Shown here: positions 12,521-23,277 of the stretch, piece by piece
How positions within the stretch are numbered: position 1 is the stretch's first letter
Layout of the letters: each line of letters starts with the position of its first letter
Source: Siphonodentalium dalli
Lineage: Eukaryota; Mollusca; Scaphopoda; Gadilida; Siphonodentaliidae
Length of the DNA stretch: 64,000 nt
Reading direction: 5' to 3'
NCBI GenBank assembly: GCA_032622095.1
Contig: CP136065.1
Location: forward strand, 52,015,949 to 52,079,948
The notes under the pieces: model-generated
The model's input: only the letters and a program-made list of their open reading frames with translations
Databases searched by the model: none
Told to the model about the DNA's origin: nothing
Translations under genes and position numbers: made by a program

Positions 12521-12645
12521 TGGCGCTGAAGGGGAGGAGGGCGATGTACCCGAGTCTCGTCATGGTCGCCTCTGGTTCTCAATTGTGTACGATGCCGTGG
12601 TGGAGCAACTGACAGTCAACCTTGTGAAACTCAGAGGACTTCCAC
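12521..12645 (+). CDS. Synaptotagmin exon 2: start of C2A
   Basis: Acceptor TTTTACAG and donor CCAC|GTGAGT bound 125 nt, entering in phase 2 and leaving in phase 1. The translation contains HGRLWFSIVYDAVVEQLTV and VNLVKLRGLP, the first two beta strands of a C2 domain (the G-x-L-x-F-S-x-x-Y-D signature). An acidic EGEEGDVPE segment precedes it. Confidence 0.92.
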
Positions 12646-13032
12646 GTGAGTAAAACACATATTTGGTCTTAGTTTAACTTAAAGATGCCCGAACGATTTC
12701 AATCCAAACAAGTCAGAATTTCCCGATAAATCGTTCCCTTATCAGTCAAAAGAAAACAAGATGTTGCACCAGCGGTGCTGGCATATCACCACTGTGGCAA
12801 ATTCTAAGTAAAGATAAATAACTCTGGAAAGGAAAACACGAACAAAACGATTTAATATGGGCGACGTAAAAAACATCAGTTTAAACCAAAGTTGACTTGT
12901 TTGTTCCGAATCATCTTTTATGGGTTGACATGTGGTCGGCGACCTTTCATTCATCTATTTAACGATCGTTTTTAATCAGAGAACATATATAAGCGAACTT
13001 ATCACATACGTAGCGATTTTTATATTATCTAG
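12646..13032. other. Synaptotagmin intron 2 (387 bp)
   Basis: Short intron with GTGAGT donor and TATCTAG acceptor. Nothing else is recognised. Confidence 0.6.
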
Positions 13033-13163
13033 CTCGGAACGAGAAGAAAAAGCCAGATCCTTTCGTAAAAGTCTATCTTCTACCTGACGAAAAGCACAAC
13101 AGAACTTCAATTATCAGACGCAAAACGATATGTCCCGTATTCAACGACAAATTCGTCTTCCAG
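13033..13163 (+). CDS. Synaptotagmin exon 3: C2A core
   Basis: 131 nt, phase 1 to 0, between ATCTAG and CAG|GTTTGT. It encodes KKPDPFVKVYLLPDEKH and then RRKTICPVFNDKFVFQ, the classic C2 loop-1 Asp and the K-T-x-x-P-x-F-N-x-x-F-x-F strand. The usual first ligand Asp before this loop is missing (LPPRNEKKK in its place). This short exon is easily overlooked, but the splice phases require it between the exons at 12521 and 15508. Confidence 0.92.
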
Positions 13164-13291
13164 GTTTGTAGACAAAACCAATCCTTATACAAATTTATAA
13201 CATACATTTTTTTAACTTGATTTATCATGATTATAACATGATTTATTAAGTTGCAACATGATTTATCACCCAAAACAACATGTTGTAATTA

Positions 13292-13400
13292 AAAGCCCAC
13301 TTAATTTTCGAGTCACCGATTATTTTTTTGTATTTGCCTTCACATACGGTTTTAATAACAATCTATGCATGATTAAAACACTATAATGCATCACCACTTG
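13292..13400 (+). repeat. Dispersed repeat Disp-1, copy 2
   Basis: GCCCACTTAATTTTCGAGTC and ACGGTTTTAATAACAAT match the copy at 8168-8295. A separate small palindrome (GGAATAACTCTATA… and its inverse) follows at about 13517-13567. Confidence 0.6.
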
Positions 13401-13710
13401 GAATGTCTGTGTCTCGTAAGGTGCCCACAGAGCAATAGAAAATAGCTTAAATAATACAATAATTCCCCCTTTGGCTTCCAGAATGCAACAGAATTCAAAC
13501 GAATGGTGTATTTCTAATGAAAGGGGAATAACTCTATATTCTAAATATATAGAGTTATTCCACTTGCATTGAAAATAATTTATTTGGTGCATAAACATTG
13601 ACAACAGAACAGATCTGATGCCAGTTTCTCAACAAAAACAACATGTTAACAGTTTATTTCATTCAATAAATTGAAAATACAATGTTTTCGAGTTAATCTT
13701 TCAAATGGTT

Positions 13711-13924
13711 CAGTAATGCCCTAAGTAATCGACTCCTTAAACACAGAAGAATTATGGGTAACTTTTCAGGATTTAGTCGGAAATATGGCTTGTTGCCATT
13801 CATCAGAAAGCTCTCGGGGAGAGCTTTCCGATGAATGGCAACAAGCCATATTTCCGACTAAAATCCTGAAAAGTTACCCATAATTCTGCTGTGTTTAAAG
13901 AGTCGATTACTTAGGGCATTACTG
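13711..13924. mobile_element. PalA palindromic MITE, full length
   Basis: About 214 bp, near-perfect palindrome from CAGTAATGCCCTAA to its inverse ending GCATTACTG, with arms of about 105 nt meeting at AGCTCTCGGGGAGAGCT. TA follows on the right. CAGT ends and TA flanks suggest a Tc1/mariner-type non-autonomous element (inference). It has no coding capacity. Confidence 0.85.
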
Positions 13925-14011
13925 TATATAATATGGCATATATTTTATATAATGTAAATGGGGGGTTCGAAAAATTAAGTTAAGTTTTTTCAAAACATTA
14001 CGACATGAAAT

Positions 14012-14265
14012 CAAGCCTTGAAATAGTGAGCCTGTCATTTGTAGAATGAGGTTCCCTGAGGGTGAATTTAGTGATGCTATCCCGCACAGTGGGCTAGCAT
14101 CACCAAATTCACCCTCTGGGAACCTCATTCTGCTAAGGCCTAAGCAGAATGAGGTCCCCAGAGGGTGAATTTGGTGATGCTAGCCCGGTGTGCGGGATAG
14201 CATCACTAAATTCACCCTCTGGGGACCTCATTCTGCAAATGACAGGCTCACTATTTCAAGGCTTG
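14012..14265. mobile_element. PalB element reduced to a palindrome of palindromes
   Basis: The outer arms start CAAGCCTTGAAATAGTGAG and end with the inverse. Each arm itself contains a hairpin (GAATGAGGT…GGGTGAATTTAGTGATGCT folding on AGCATCAC…ACCTCATTC). The middle segment found in the 26580-27014 copy is missing, with the join at GGCCTAAGCAGAATG. Confidence 0.85.
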
Positions 14266-14345
14266 CATAAAACCATATTTTAACATGGTTTATCACCCAA
14301 AACAATAAGTTAATTAAAATGTTCAATTTTTATAAGGGAAATGCG

Positions 14346-14503
14346 TTAAACCTTCCATGACATGAGCTTCCAGAAATATTGCGAAAACCTGTGCCAATGC
14401 ATTCTCTTATATATGTGAGTCTTGCACATATAAGAGAATACATTGCCCTACTTACCTTGACCTATAAGCCAGTGCATTCTCTTATATAAGCGAGGCTCCC
14501 TAC
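14346..14503 (-). mobile_element. TTAA-2 element fragment
   Basis: It starts at TTAA (14346-14349), then CCTTCCATGACATGAGCTTCC, then the hairpin module with CCAATGCATTCTCTTATA. The far end is truncated near 14503. Confidence 0.6.
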
Positions 14504-15507
14504 CAACAAATATCAACACAAGGAAATGGCTAATAATAAGCCTTTTGACTTACTGCCAGATCAAATGCTATTTCCGTAATTATATTGTGTGTATTATGAT
14601 TGACGTTATGTGCTTTAATAATTGAGAATTAAATATTGTTTGCACTAAAATATACACCAGTGGTATAGTCTCTACAGACATGACTGTAGATAGCATGTCA
14701 TTGTGTCGATATAGCCTGTCCACTTCCAACATACAATTTCACAGTCCCCTCATATTGATGACAAAATTCTTTTAAAAACTGGGAAACTTCCTTTGTACCA
14801 CAATTGAGTTGGAACTTGAAGATTCAACCAGGGACATGACTCTGTTATGGGGGGGGGGGGTGGTCACCTTGAAATTTCTTAAAGTTTACTAAATTACAGT
14901 TGCCCCCCTCCCCCATAATTTTGGAAAATATCCAACTGATAGTCATATCAGTCCAAATTTTTACCAATACACGTAGTAGGAACTGTTGGTCTAAAAACAA
15001 CAAATTCCCACTAATTACTAGTTTGAAAATCAAATTATGAGAACAATTTCAACCCATTTTGGTGTGAACTAATGTGTCAGGCATAAAGTTTCCAACTGTA
15101 AGACATTTTAACCAAAGTTGGGGAGGGGGGGGGGGGGGTGTCAACCCTCGCCACCACGTCCATGTTTCCAACTGATATAAATTATCAAATCTTGGTCTAA
15201 CAACAATATATATTTTTCACTGGAATGTCCAACTGTTGTTGGTGTCAATATATCCTATTCCAATCCTAATATATAACATGTTCAGACAATATGAAATATA
15301 ATCGTAACTGCTGTTGATTTGGGCATGAAATTTCACAACTGTTAAAAAAATCTTTTTAACCCTTTCTTTACTAAATTCTCATTGGCGAGTAGTTACCTTA
15401 TTTTCATAACAGATTTAAATCTCTCAATTCATGGGGACAAACAGGAAGCTCGGGTTTTTTGAAATTTATGAATATATTAATAGCAACTATTTTGACTATT
15501 CCATCAG

Positions 15508-15666
15508 GCGAAAGAAGAAAATGTTGCGAGCAAGATGGTTAAATTCTCTGTTTATGACATAGACAAGAGGCGAGTCCGCCATTGCCTCGGCCATGTTGTA
15601 GTTCCTCTAGAGAGCAGAGATTTAAGCAAGGATGATGTCACTTGGAGGGATCTAGAAGAAACTGCG
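15508..15666 (+). CDS. Synaptotagmin exon 4: end of C2A
   Basis: 159 nt, phase 0 to 0, between TTCCATCAG and GCG|GTGAGT. It encodes KMVKFSVYDIDKRRVRHCLG followed by HVVVPLESRDLSKDDVTWRD. VYDID carries the two loop-3 Asp of C2A; the usual third Asp is replaced by the HC pair. The donor lies about 6 bp from the left end of a PalB element. Confidence 0.93.
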
Positions 15667-15671
15667 GTGAG

Positions 15672-16425
15672 TTTAAGTCTTTAGTGTGCCTGTCATTTCA
15701 GGAATGAGATCCCCAGAGGGTGAATTTAGTGATGCTATCCGCCCTCTGGGGACCTCATTCTGCTTAGACCTCATCTTCTATGGAATGTTTTTTTATTATA
15801 AAATTTCTCTACAACCCCAAATTGGCAGACGGCACATTGCATAATCAAGGTTCCCAATAGGTGTACATCACAATATTCACCATTTGGGAACTTCAATCTG
15901 AGTCTATGTCTCCCGTAGCAGTTGAGGCCTAAGCAGAATCAGGGGCGCCGGAAGCATCCAAGGGCAGGGGGGCAGAGCCTACAAAAAGGGCACTTTTCCG
16001 CAAAAAAAAGGGCATTTTCTCCTCAAACTCAGGAAAATAACCATAAATTCATTGTGGCAAAAATCCCTATTTTAATGGTATTTGTCGGTTTTTATGGCCG
16101 TTTTGTGATAAAATTGACAAAAAATTAATATTCCTTGTGAAATTGGTGGTATTTGGACCAAAAAAGTCACCTTTTGGTATAAAAACACGAGATTAAACAC
16201 ACAAAAAGCATTTTCTGTCTCCAGAAAAAGGCCAAGTCCTGCCCCTGCTCGCCCCCCTTGGTCAAGGGCAGGGGGGTCAGCTGCCCCCCTCTTCCGGCGC
16301 CCCTGAGCAGAATGAGGTCCCCAGAGGGTGAATTTAGTGATGCTAGCCCACTATGCAGGATATCATCACTAAATTCACCCTCTGGGAACCTCTGCAAATG
16401 ACAGGCACACTAAACTCAGACTTGG
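15672..16425. mobile_element. PalB element in intron 4, interrupted by a hAT-like MITE
   Basis: The left hairpin (about 15690-15776), a middle segment (GTCTATGTCTCCCGTAGCAG) and the right hairpin (about 16306-16412, ending GACAGGCACACTAAACTCAG) match the copies at 25535 and 53785. The nested element occupies 15940-16305. Confidence 0.8.
15940..16305. mobile_element. hAT-like MITE with exact 8-bp target duplication
   Basis: Termini CAGGGGCGCCGGAAG and CTTCCGGCGCCCCTG are perfect 15-bp inverted repeats. They are flanked by AGCAGAAT on both sides (15932-15939 and 16306-16313). An 8-bp duplication and CAGGGG ends are typical of hAT non-autonomous elements. The interior contains AGGGCA and GGGGGG motifs near both ends and no transposase. 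Confidence 0.9.
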
Positions 16426-17437
16426 GTGAGTTATATCAGAAGATGGATATATACAGTTATATAGATGTATTTTGGGGTTCCAGACATCCATTATGGATGG
16501 AATATGCTAAGATATTGTCTTCTTATTCCAAACATAGCATTATACATGTAACACAGGTAAAGTTTGATAAAAGTTGGTCAGGAACCTCTAAACATTATTG
16601 ATATAGGTTTCACTGTAATATTTCCACCAGTGGCCCTAGCTAGCCCGCCAATACTAATAATATAATTTCTCTGAGCTTTTAAATATTTTTTAGAAAAATC
16701 ATCAAATATTATATCAATCTGATTAAAAATACTATGCAAAAGTTTCTGATCAACATAACTGGATGAGATTTGAGCTAAAAGTTATGCGACAATAAGCAAA
16801 CTACTATATTTATATAGATCCCATCCAGTTCTTAGGGTAATGGGATGTTCATGGACAGGTACATGATAAACGTTTACTTAATCTTTCACTGATGGCCTTC
16901 TTCATGATGCTTTGTAATTAGATCATATCATGAATCTCTACACTGTAGATATATTGTACTCCATAAGTTCTAAATCTGTGATTTTTCGATGTTTTGACAG
17001 GCAAGTTTATAAAATTGAAGAAAAATGCAGGTAATATATTTCTTAGTTAAAATATGTTCCTTAATAATGTTGTTCACTGCAGGTGAAGGTCCCACCTCGA
17101 GATTGCATGATTTGGTGACTTTGGTGAGCATATTTTGCTTTGCGTCGCTTACAATCATGGCATTGTCGCGGGTAATCAATTCTATTTATTATTATTATGA
17201 TATTGGCTCAAATAAATCATGCAATCTCGAGCTGGGACCATGCCCTACTATGAGATAAATTATTACGGAACAAGTATTAACAAAGAAATATATTCCCTGC
17301 ATTGTTTGTTCAATGCTATATATAGTTCCCCATCAGAACATCAAATAGTTTCAACTTTCAAGGTTTTACTCTGATGTATTTCTACAATTGTAGTCTTTTT
17401 TTCTATACCAGGCTTAATCTGAATTTCTCTATTCCAG
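16426..17437. other. Rest of intron 4, with a 150-bp inverted repeat
   Basis: At 17087-17240, arms of about 25 nt (GTCCCACCTCGAGATTGCATG and GCAATCTCGAGCTGGGAC) form an inverted repeat around a spacer of about 100 bp, probably another MITE. The rest shows nothing recognisable. Confidence 0.6.
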
Positions 17438-17558
17438 ACCCTGTTGAGTTGCGGCGAGTTGAAGGTGAAGATGACTTACATCCCAAACAGCGAGAGGATA
17501 ATTGTTTGCTTGGAAAAGCTCAAACATACAAACCACCTGGACACATTCAACCACACAG
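17438..17558 (+). CDS. Synaptotagmin exon 5: start of C2B
   Basis: 121 nt, phase 0 to 1, acceptor TATTCCAG and donor CACAG|GTTAGA. It encodes CGELKVKMTYIPNSERIIV, the first two strands of C2B (G-E-L-x-V … Y-x-P … E-R-x-x-V), then LEKLKHTNHLD. A longer ORF in another frame (17374-17586) overlaps it but does not match the family. Confidence 0.9.
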
Positions 17559-18078
17559 GTTAGAATATGATTTCCAGGTCCACTAATGTAATGCCCTAAA
17601 TAATCAACTCCTTAACCACAGTAGAATTATGGGTAACTTTTCAGGATTTGGTGTGGTGAGTCACGGAATCCTGGCGGAGGTTTTAATTGCATTAGTTTTT
17701 CAAAAATATTGATTTAAAATAATTTAATTAAATAAATGAAAAAACAAATTAAAATTAGCTCACTTTATATATGGGCCTATTTCAGAATCAAATAAATGTG
17801 AATATTTAGGTTCAATATGAACCTATTTGCAGACCAGATTGATGCTCTTTATATATGTGTTTTCACTGTGGCCTGCGCTATCTAACATATTATTTCAGAA
17901 TCAAATATGAACCTATGTGAACATTTAGGTCCAAATGTGTGTGAATTGTACACAGGGGCCACAGGCACCCCAAGGCGCTGAATAAAGGCTCCCAAAGGGA
18001 GCCTATTTCCGCTAGTTTATATCTATATTCATTAAAAACGATGAATTTGTGACATCAGACTTTTATCCATCATTGTAG
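17559..18078. other. Synaptotagmin intron 5 with a PalA remnant
   Basis: 17588-17653 matches the left arm of PalA (TAATGCCCTAAATAATC… GTAACTTTTCAGGATTT), 30 bp from the donor. The rest holds AGAATCAAATATGAACCTA-type short repeats and no gene. Confidence 0.6.
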
Positions 18079-18440
18079 GTATATATCTCAAAGTGCAGCT
18101 ACTTCATAACAAAAAAATTGCTAAGACGAAGAGGACCGAGACATATCCAAAATTGCAGATGATCGAAATCAATGAATCATTCAAGTTTAATGTCAACGGA
18201 AAGCTCCTGGATTCCTGTCATTTTGTTATATCGGCAGTGGAGACTGCCGGCAAAGGACCAATCGTGCAAGAGAAAGAATGTGGCAGCTTTACGATTGGAT
18301 CTTTCATGTATGCGCGGGGAGGCGGATTGCGTCACTGGCATGATGTGGTTACGACCGGCAATAACAGCGTCTCACAATGGCACACATTTTGCAATCGCCA
18401 ACCTTGGAGCTCCACCAGAAAATATTCACTGCAGCGTTGA
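18079..18440 (+). CDS. Synaptotagmin last exon: C2B and C-terminus
   Basis: 362 nt, entering in phase 1 after CATTGTAG and ending in TGA at 18438-18440. It encodes YLKVQLLHNKKIAKTKRTE (strands 3-4 and the polybasic patch of C2B), NESFKFNV, LLDSCHFVISAVE, GSFTIGSF and HWHDVV…VSQWHTF. The spacing of HW and WH near the C-terminus is characteristic of synaptotagmin C2B. The loop-3 acidic residues that bind Ca are replaced (SAVETAGKG), so this C2B is probably Ca-independent. The ORF at 18172-18519 is a shadow frame. Confidence 0.93.
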
Positions 18441-19296
18441 AGTGAGGATGTATAGCTTTAATCTGATCTGGGAGAGTTTTCTAAGATCATGCTTAGTCAA
18501 CAGCAATAACCTGGTTTAAGAATCCATTCTACAACATTTGTTTTATCAATACATGTACTGTAAAATGGTTTATGTTGATGTTGATTAAAGGTACTCAATC
18601 CGATCAGACGGTCCCCATATCATCAAGTTACTACAACAATATTTCTTCAAAATAATCTTTTGTTATCAGAATTTATTAATTACAACAAAATAATATCACT
18701 TGCCTATCATGAAATTTGGCCGTATTACCACTTGATTTTAGTGTTATCCATTTTCATCTGAATTTTGTCCGAGATAATCGGTTTGACGACTCGGTTTCTG
18801 GGCCACAACTAATTACACATTCGAGAAATAACAAATTTCAAAAATCGATATCTGATCACTCTGAGCTTTGATGTGTGGGTTCCTCAACTTGAATCAAATA
18901 TTTCTCACTCCCGGAGCCAAAGAAATAGTCATTTGGGAGCATTAATTCGGATTATACATCCTTAAAATATGAAGCACGTTGTCAGAGTGATGAAGAAAAT
19001 AGATGATGGCAAAGTCTCTTTTCGCTCTCACTCTCTTTTCCATTATTTATCCAGTTCTGTGGGAAGAAATACCTCATTTTTATCATTTGTGTAAAATTTA
19101 TCGTATTCAAAAATCTTGTGAAATTCATGGACAGTTCTACCATTTGTCAATTAATTGTGGTGGTAACAGGTGGTGATGCATATTTTTTATTTCCCCCTCC
19201 ATCTACATGTATATCAAATGTTCGTAAACCAGGTCATTTATTGTTTTGGCCTTACGTTGAATAACAACACATATCAGAATTTCAGAGAGATCATTG
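18441..19296 (+). other. Synaptotagmin 3' UTR and start of the intergenic gap
   Basis: The 3' UTR follows the stop. ATTAAA at 18584-18589 is a possible variant polyadenylation signal; no AATAAA is visible nearby. Nothing else is recognised to 19296. Confidence 0.35.
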
Positions 19297-19531
19297 TTAA
19301 TACTTTCATATCGGGAGCTGTGCCAGTGCATTCTCTTATTTATGCGAGTCTCCCATAGGGAGCCTCGCATATATAAGAGATTGCACTGGCTTACAATGCT
19401 GAGGTAAATATTATTAGGCCAATGTATTCTCTTATACATGCGAGGCTCACTATGGGAGACTCGCATATATAAGAGAATGCATTGGCACAGTGTTTTCACA
19501 AAATTTCAGCAAATTCCCATGAAAGAGTTAA
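19297..19531 (+). mobile_element. TTAA-2 element, full length
   Basis: TTAA at both ends (19297-19300 and 19528-19531). Inside are two hairpins: GCATTCTCTTATTTATGCGAG with loop TCTCCCATAGGGAGCC, and, further right, the opposite-orientation hairpin GCGAGGCTCACTATGGGAGACTCGC-like. The two cores are separated by a short spacer. ORFs here reflect the palindrome. Confidence 0.8.
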
Positions 19532-20394
19532 TATGCCCATATGAAAATTGGTGACAATCGGATGAGGTACTGTGGCCTGAAGGGTGTGCTGAAGGATTTA
19601 TTCATGCAATGAGTAAAATCCAAGATAATGGCCATGTTTTTCATTGAAAATCGTTAAAATTCCATAGCTCGCATCTAGATGTGATCCTAAACTTGGCTGT
19701 AAATGTGGGCTGCAGGGTGTTCCAATGGATTTAAATGTATAATTCAAGATGGCATGGAAGGGATAAATGCCTGAGAACACGTGTTTATTTTAATGACTTT
19801 GATTCAGCATAGTTCAAGGTGGGAATGGCATGCGGTGGAAGTTTGGGCTGATATACAAGGAAACTACAGTGAAGTTCAAACACATCCTTAATTTAAAAAA
19901 GTGCGGGCAATAAATCTCTAACAATGCCACCCGTATTCACACAGAATCTGCTGGGGATAGGACAAAAGTATCACCTAATTAATTACAAGTATCTATCAAT
20001 CAATTAATCCATCTCCTGTGCTTCGGGATTCTGATTAGACTGAAACTGATCTTCTTTGGGTTCTGCCACCTTTTGTTATTCACTATCTGGTCACTTATGA
20101 ATCTACTACAAAGAGTTGGTTATAGTTAAATAAGGTACTATTTCTTTTATTTTTCTATTGAAACAGAGAAATTTATTCTAAATATAACCATAAGTGTTGG
20201 CTTATTGGTATGTGATTATGTACGTTTTCATCATTTTATATTGAGTATATATTTTGATGTACCCTCCAAAATTAGTCCCCCCCCTCTGCCCCTTCTTTCT
20301 TCCATCAACCCTGATAGTAACCTTGACCTTCTTGCATCTTTCTGCAGGACAATAAAATGTGCAATAATATGTATTACTGACAATCTGAAATGAG
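19532..20394. other. Intergenic DNA with a degenerate dispersed repeat
   Basis: 19545-19770 (GGTGACAATCGGATGAG, AAGGATTTATTCATGCAATGAGTAAAATCCAAGA) resembles the stretch at 57060-57480. The rest is unrecognised; a C-rich run lies at about 20277-20286. Confidence 0.5.
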
Positions 20395-20916
20395 TTAAAG
20401 ATCCAGGCGGCGTTGGCGGTGGGTATGCTGTTAAAATATTCACCTCCATCAAAAACTGCCATAAACAGAAGGAATAGTAAGATATAGACAGACTTTGTTC
20501 TTATGCCAATCAGAAATATGTCATAAACAGTATTGTCCATTTTTTCCCCTTTGTTATGTAAACAAAAGCAAAAAACGTTACATAACCTGGCTTTTGTTTA
20601 GATCCGGATATGGTAAACATAAAGATTGTTATATGTTACTGTTATCCTGATTGGAAATAATAAAGAGAGTTTATATCATTTTTGTGTGATTAACCAATAA
20701 AATTGCGCTGTGTTATGTAAACAGAAGCACAATGTCTGTAACACGAGCAGGCTCTTGTTTACGCACACCATTGTACGTCTTGACGACGATATACTATTTA
20801 CGCGCTGATTATGTTTGGCATATGAGCAAAACTGTATATATTTTGGTGTTCCTTCTGTTGATGGCGATTTTAACAAATATAAATATTTCTTCAACGAACG
20901 CCGCCCGTGCCTTTAA
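20395..20916. mobile_element. TTAA-4 element, intact copy
   Basis: 522 bp from TTAAAGATCCAGGCGGCGTT to the inverse terminus ending CTTTAA. The TIRs extend inward through CCATAAACAGAAGGAATAG and its partner. Two internal blocks each pair TAAACAAAAGC- and GCTTTTGTTTA-type words. It is the empty-site reference for 821-2213. It is non-coding. Confidence 0.75.
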
Positions 20917-22291
20917 GGTGAATGTCTCATTACAATGAGTTTTGTTAACATTTGTATTTATCATGTTGATTTTATCAATGGTTTGATATTAATAAATGTT
21001 ATATATTGTTATACCGTGTCTGGCGTATCATTTGGATTGGGTGGCAGGACCAGTTTGAATCTCAAAGATGCCCCAAAATTATACTAAACACCAGGATTCT
21101 TATTTTAAATGGATATGAAAATAACCAAGCTCAATGGTTCAACTGTTTTGATGGATATGTTAAAGACATATTATGTATTTGTTCGGGTGCGTGAAACTGA
21201 TAAGCTAGTATTCAAACGCTATGACAACTGGAGGAATGTAACATTCTACTAACATCGTCGAAAATTTGAAGAAGTCAACCTTACAACTCCATAGAAAATA
21301 TCGTCAGGACTTTGCTCAATTGTAAATATTTACTAATGGATTCAGGGCGCATCTATCGGTGATAAACTAAAGAAAACGATTTAATATCAAATTAATATAT
21401 AGAATGACGGTGTGTGTTGTCAATCTGAATATACTATTTGTAAAAATTACTACTTTGAACAAGATTATTCTCCATTTCTATTTGATCACCATACCGGAGT
21501 GTTTCATATCACTTTAATCTAACTGTTCCTGGTTATAGATTCTGGCTGATTTTCCAAAAGCAAACATTTTTTAACCCCCCCCCCCCCTGCACCGACCTTG
21601 AGTTAACCCACACTGTGTAATTGATCTACTAGTATACACTAGAAAGGGTTGCACTAAAGACCACACAGAAAGATAATATAGTATTGAATGTGATAAAATG
21701 CATTTTAAATGATATTGCACACCACAAATAGATAATATTTTATCTTTATTACAATTAATAATGATAATATGTTCATAAACATTGGTATAAAATTTGATGC
21801 CTTGAAAATTTCTGCTCGGTCTCTAAACGGTAGTTTTACACTCGGTTTGTAGGATAATTACCAGTAATTATTAGTTTGGATCTAATTGGTTCAATTAAAT
21901 ATGTTTTCTGATAGATGATTCCATATGTATTGGTTCTTCTAGATATAACCTTTAATAAGTTGTGATTTGTTTTCAATGATAATATCAGGGCAATTGGCAA
22001 TGGTGCCTCAGTTTGGTCAGTATGACTATAGCGGTTTCTTTTCATCACTGTTTTTAATACATCTGAAATATATCGCCTCATGGAGTGGGTGACATGATCT
22101 TATTCCAATATAATTAAGGTGCATGGATTATCACCAACCAAAAACATAGAGAATATAGACTAATTAAACAAATCCTAGGTTTCTCAGTTAGCTAACTAGC
22201 AGTCAATGGAGCAGGATTTATAAGTTGTCTAAATAGCCCAAACCACCACACAACACAAATGTAATTATGGAACTGGTCTTGAGTATAACTA
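20917..22291. other. Intergenic DNA holding a Disp-2 copy
   Basis: 21160-21525 matches 32466-32852 and 40647-41014 (TTAAAGACATATTATGTA…, ACATCGTCGAAAAT, CAATTGTAAATATTTAC, GTGTTTCATATCACTTTAA). A 10-C run lies near 21576. The rest is unrecognised. Confidence 0.65.
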
Positions 22292-22508
22292 CAGTACTGC
22301 CCTAAATAATCGACTCCTTATATAACCACAACAGAATTATGGGTAATTTTTCAGGATTTAGTCGGAAATATGGCTTGTTGCCATTCGTCGGAAAGCTCTC
22401 ACTGAGAGCTTTCCAATGAATGGCAACAAGCCATATTACTGACTAAATCATGAAAAATTACACATAATTCTGCTGTGGTTAAGGAGTCGATTATTTAGAG
22501 CATTACTG
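22292..22508. mobile_element. PalA palindromic MITE, copy 2
   Basis: TA-flanked, about 217 bp. The arms share copy-specific changes, such as GTAATTTTTCA with TGAAAAATTAC instead of the more common GTAACTTTTCA and partner. Confidence 0.85.
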
Positions 22509-23009
22509 TAGCTGGCTGGAAATAACATGGAAATCTATAGTTTATCTTGATATATTAGGGGCACATATCATGCATGTAACTTTCAGCCACTAGAACAATG
22601 AATCTTTAAAAAATTATATTTATTTCATAACTTACAGAAAATACAATCAACAAGAATGTGCTGGAATCTCTTGGCAATATATCTGACAGGTTTAGATACA
22701 TGTGTGTTACCATGTTATTACTATAGAGATGCATCGGACAGTAAAAAATCACCCAATAAAGTATTGACAGATTTTTTACTGATTTTGCAGATGCAATATA
22801 ATACCTATTTAACACATGTTTGAACATAGTTACCAATTGCAGTGATGAATCGGAAATTTGGATCAGGAAATGGCTCTGTTCTATCTCATTTGTAAATCCT
22901 ACGACAATTATTTCGTACCGATTAAAATTTTTCCTGACAGATTGAATGCGAATAAATGGGTTGCCGGCGCGAGGTTAAGGGACCGTGCACGTGGGACTGA
23001 GAAACTGGA
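22509..23009. other. Intergenic, nothing recognised
   Basis: Small ORFs on both strands (for example 22606-22836 and 22858-23040) lack domains. Confidence 0.5.
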
Positions 23010-23277
23010 ACGGAAAGCTCTCACTGAGAGCTTCCGATGAATTACAAAAAGGCATATTTCCACAGTAGAATTATGACTCCTTACAACTCCTTAATCACAG
23101 CAGAATTATGGGTAATTTTTCAGGATTTAGTCGGAAATATGGCTTGTTGCCATTCATCGGAAATCTCTCATTGAGAGCTTTCCGGTGAATTGCAACAAGC
23201 CATATTTCCAACTAAATCCTGAAAAATTGCCAATAGTTCTGCTGTGGTTAAGAAGTTGATTATTTGGGGCATTACTG
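23010..23277. mobile_element. PalA, copy 3 plus an adjoining fragment
   Basis: A loop fragment (GAAAGCTCTCACTGAGAGC, 23010-23040) precedes a nearly complete copy whose left end is rearranged. The right end GGGGCATTACTG is followed by TA. Confidence 0.75.

Larger units (their letters stand above)
13164..15507. other. Synaptotagmin intron 3, filled with MITEs
   Basis: It contains Disp-1 copy 2 (13292-13400), PalA copy 1 (13711-13924), a PalB palindrome of palindromes (14012-14265), a TTAA-2 fragment (14346-14503), and a region with G-runs (14849-14860 and about 15120-15138) and TCCAACTG motifs. The region with G-runs resembles 43300-43621. No gene is seen. Confidence 0.7.
1..18440 (+). other. 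Gene model: synaptotagmin-family protein (3' part, six exons)
   Basis: Exons 1-179, 12521-12645, 13033-13163, 15508-15666, 17438-17558 and 18079-18440 join to 1077 nt, exactly 358 codons plus TGA, with matching phases at all five introns. The product is a linker followed by tandem C2A and C2B domains, the layout of synaptotagmins, which bind phospholipid and SNAREs during membrane trafficking. The N-terminal membrane anchor, if present, lies upstream. In C2A the Asp of the PDPFVKV loop and both Asp of VYDID are present, but the other usual Ca ligands are not. C2B lacks most acidic ligands. The RHC...G pattern after VYDID and the C-terminal QWH motif remind me of synaptotagmin-15/17-type proteins. 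That subfamily placement is from family knowledge and tentative; membership of the family is firm. Intron 1 is 12.3 kb and full of repeats. Confidence 0.88.

Noticed and set aside
17374-17586. 70-residue ORF covering synaptotagmin exon 5
   Set aside because: It is in the wrong frame; the C2B-matching frame with correct splice phases is the one annotated at 17438-17558.
18172-18519. 115-residue ORF overlapping the last synaptotagmin exon
   Set aside because: It is a shadow frame of the real C2B coding sequence.
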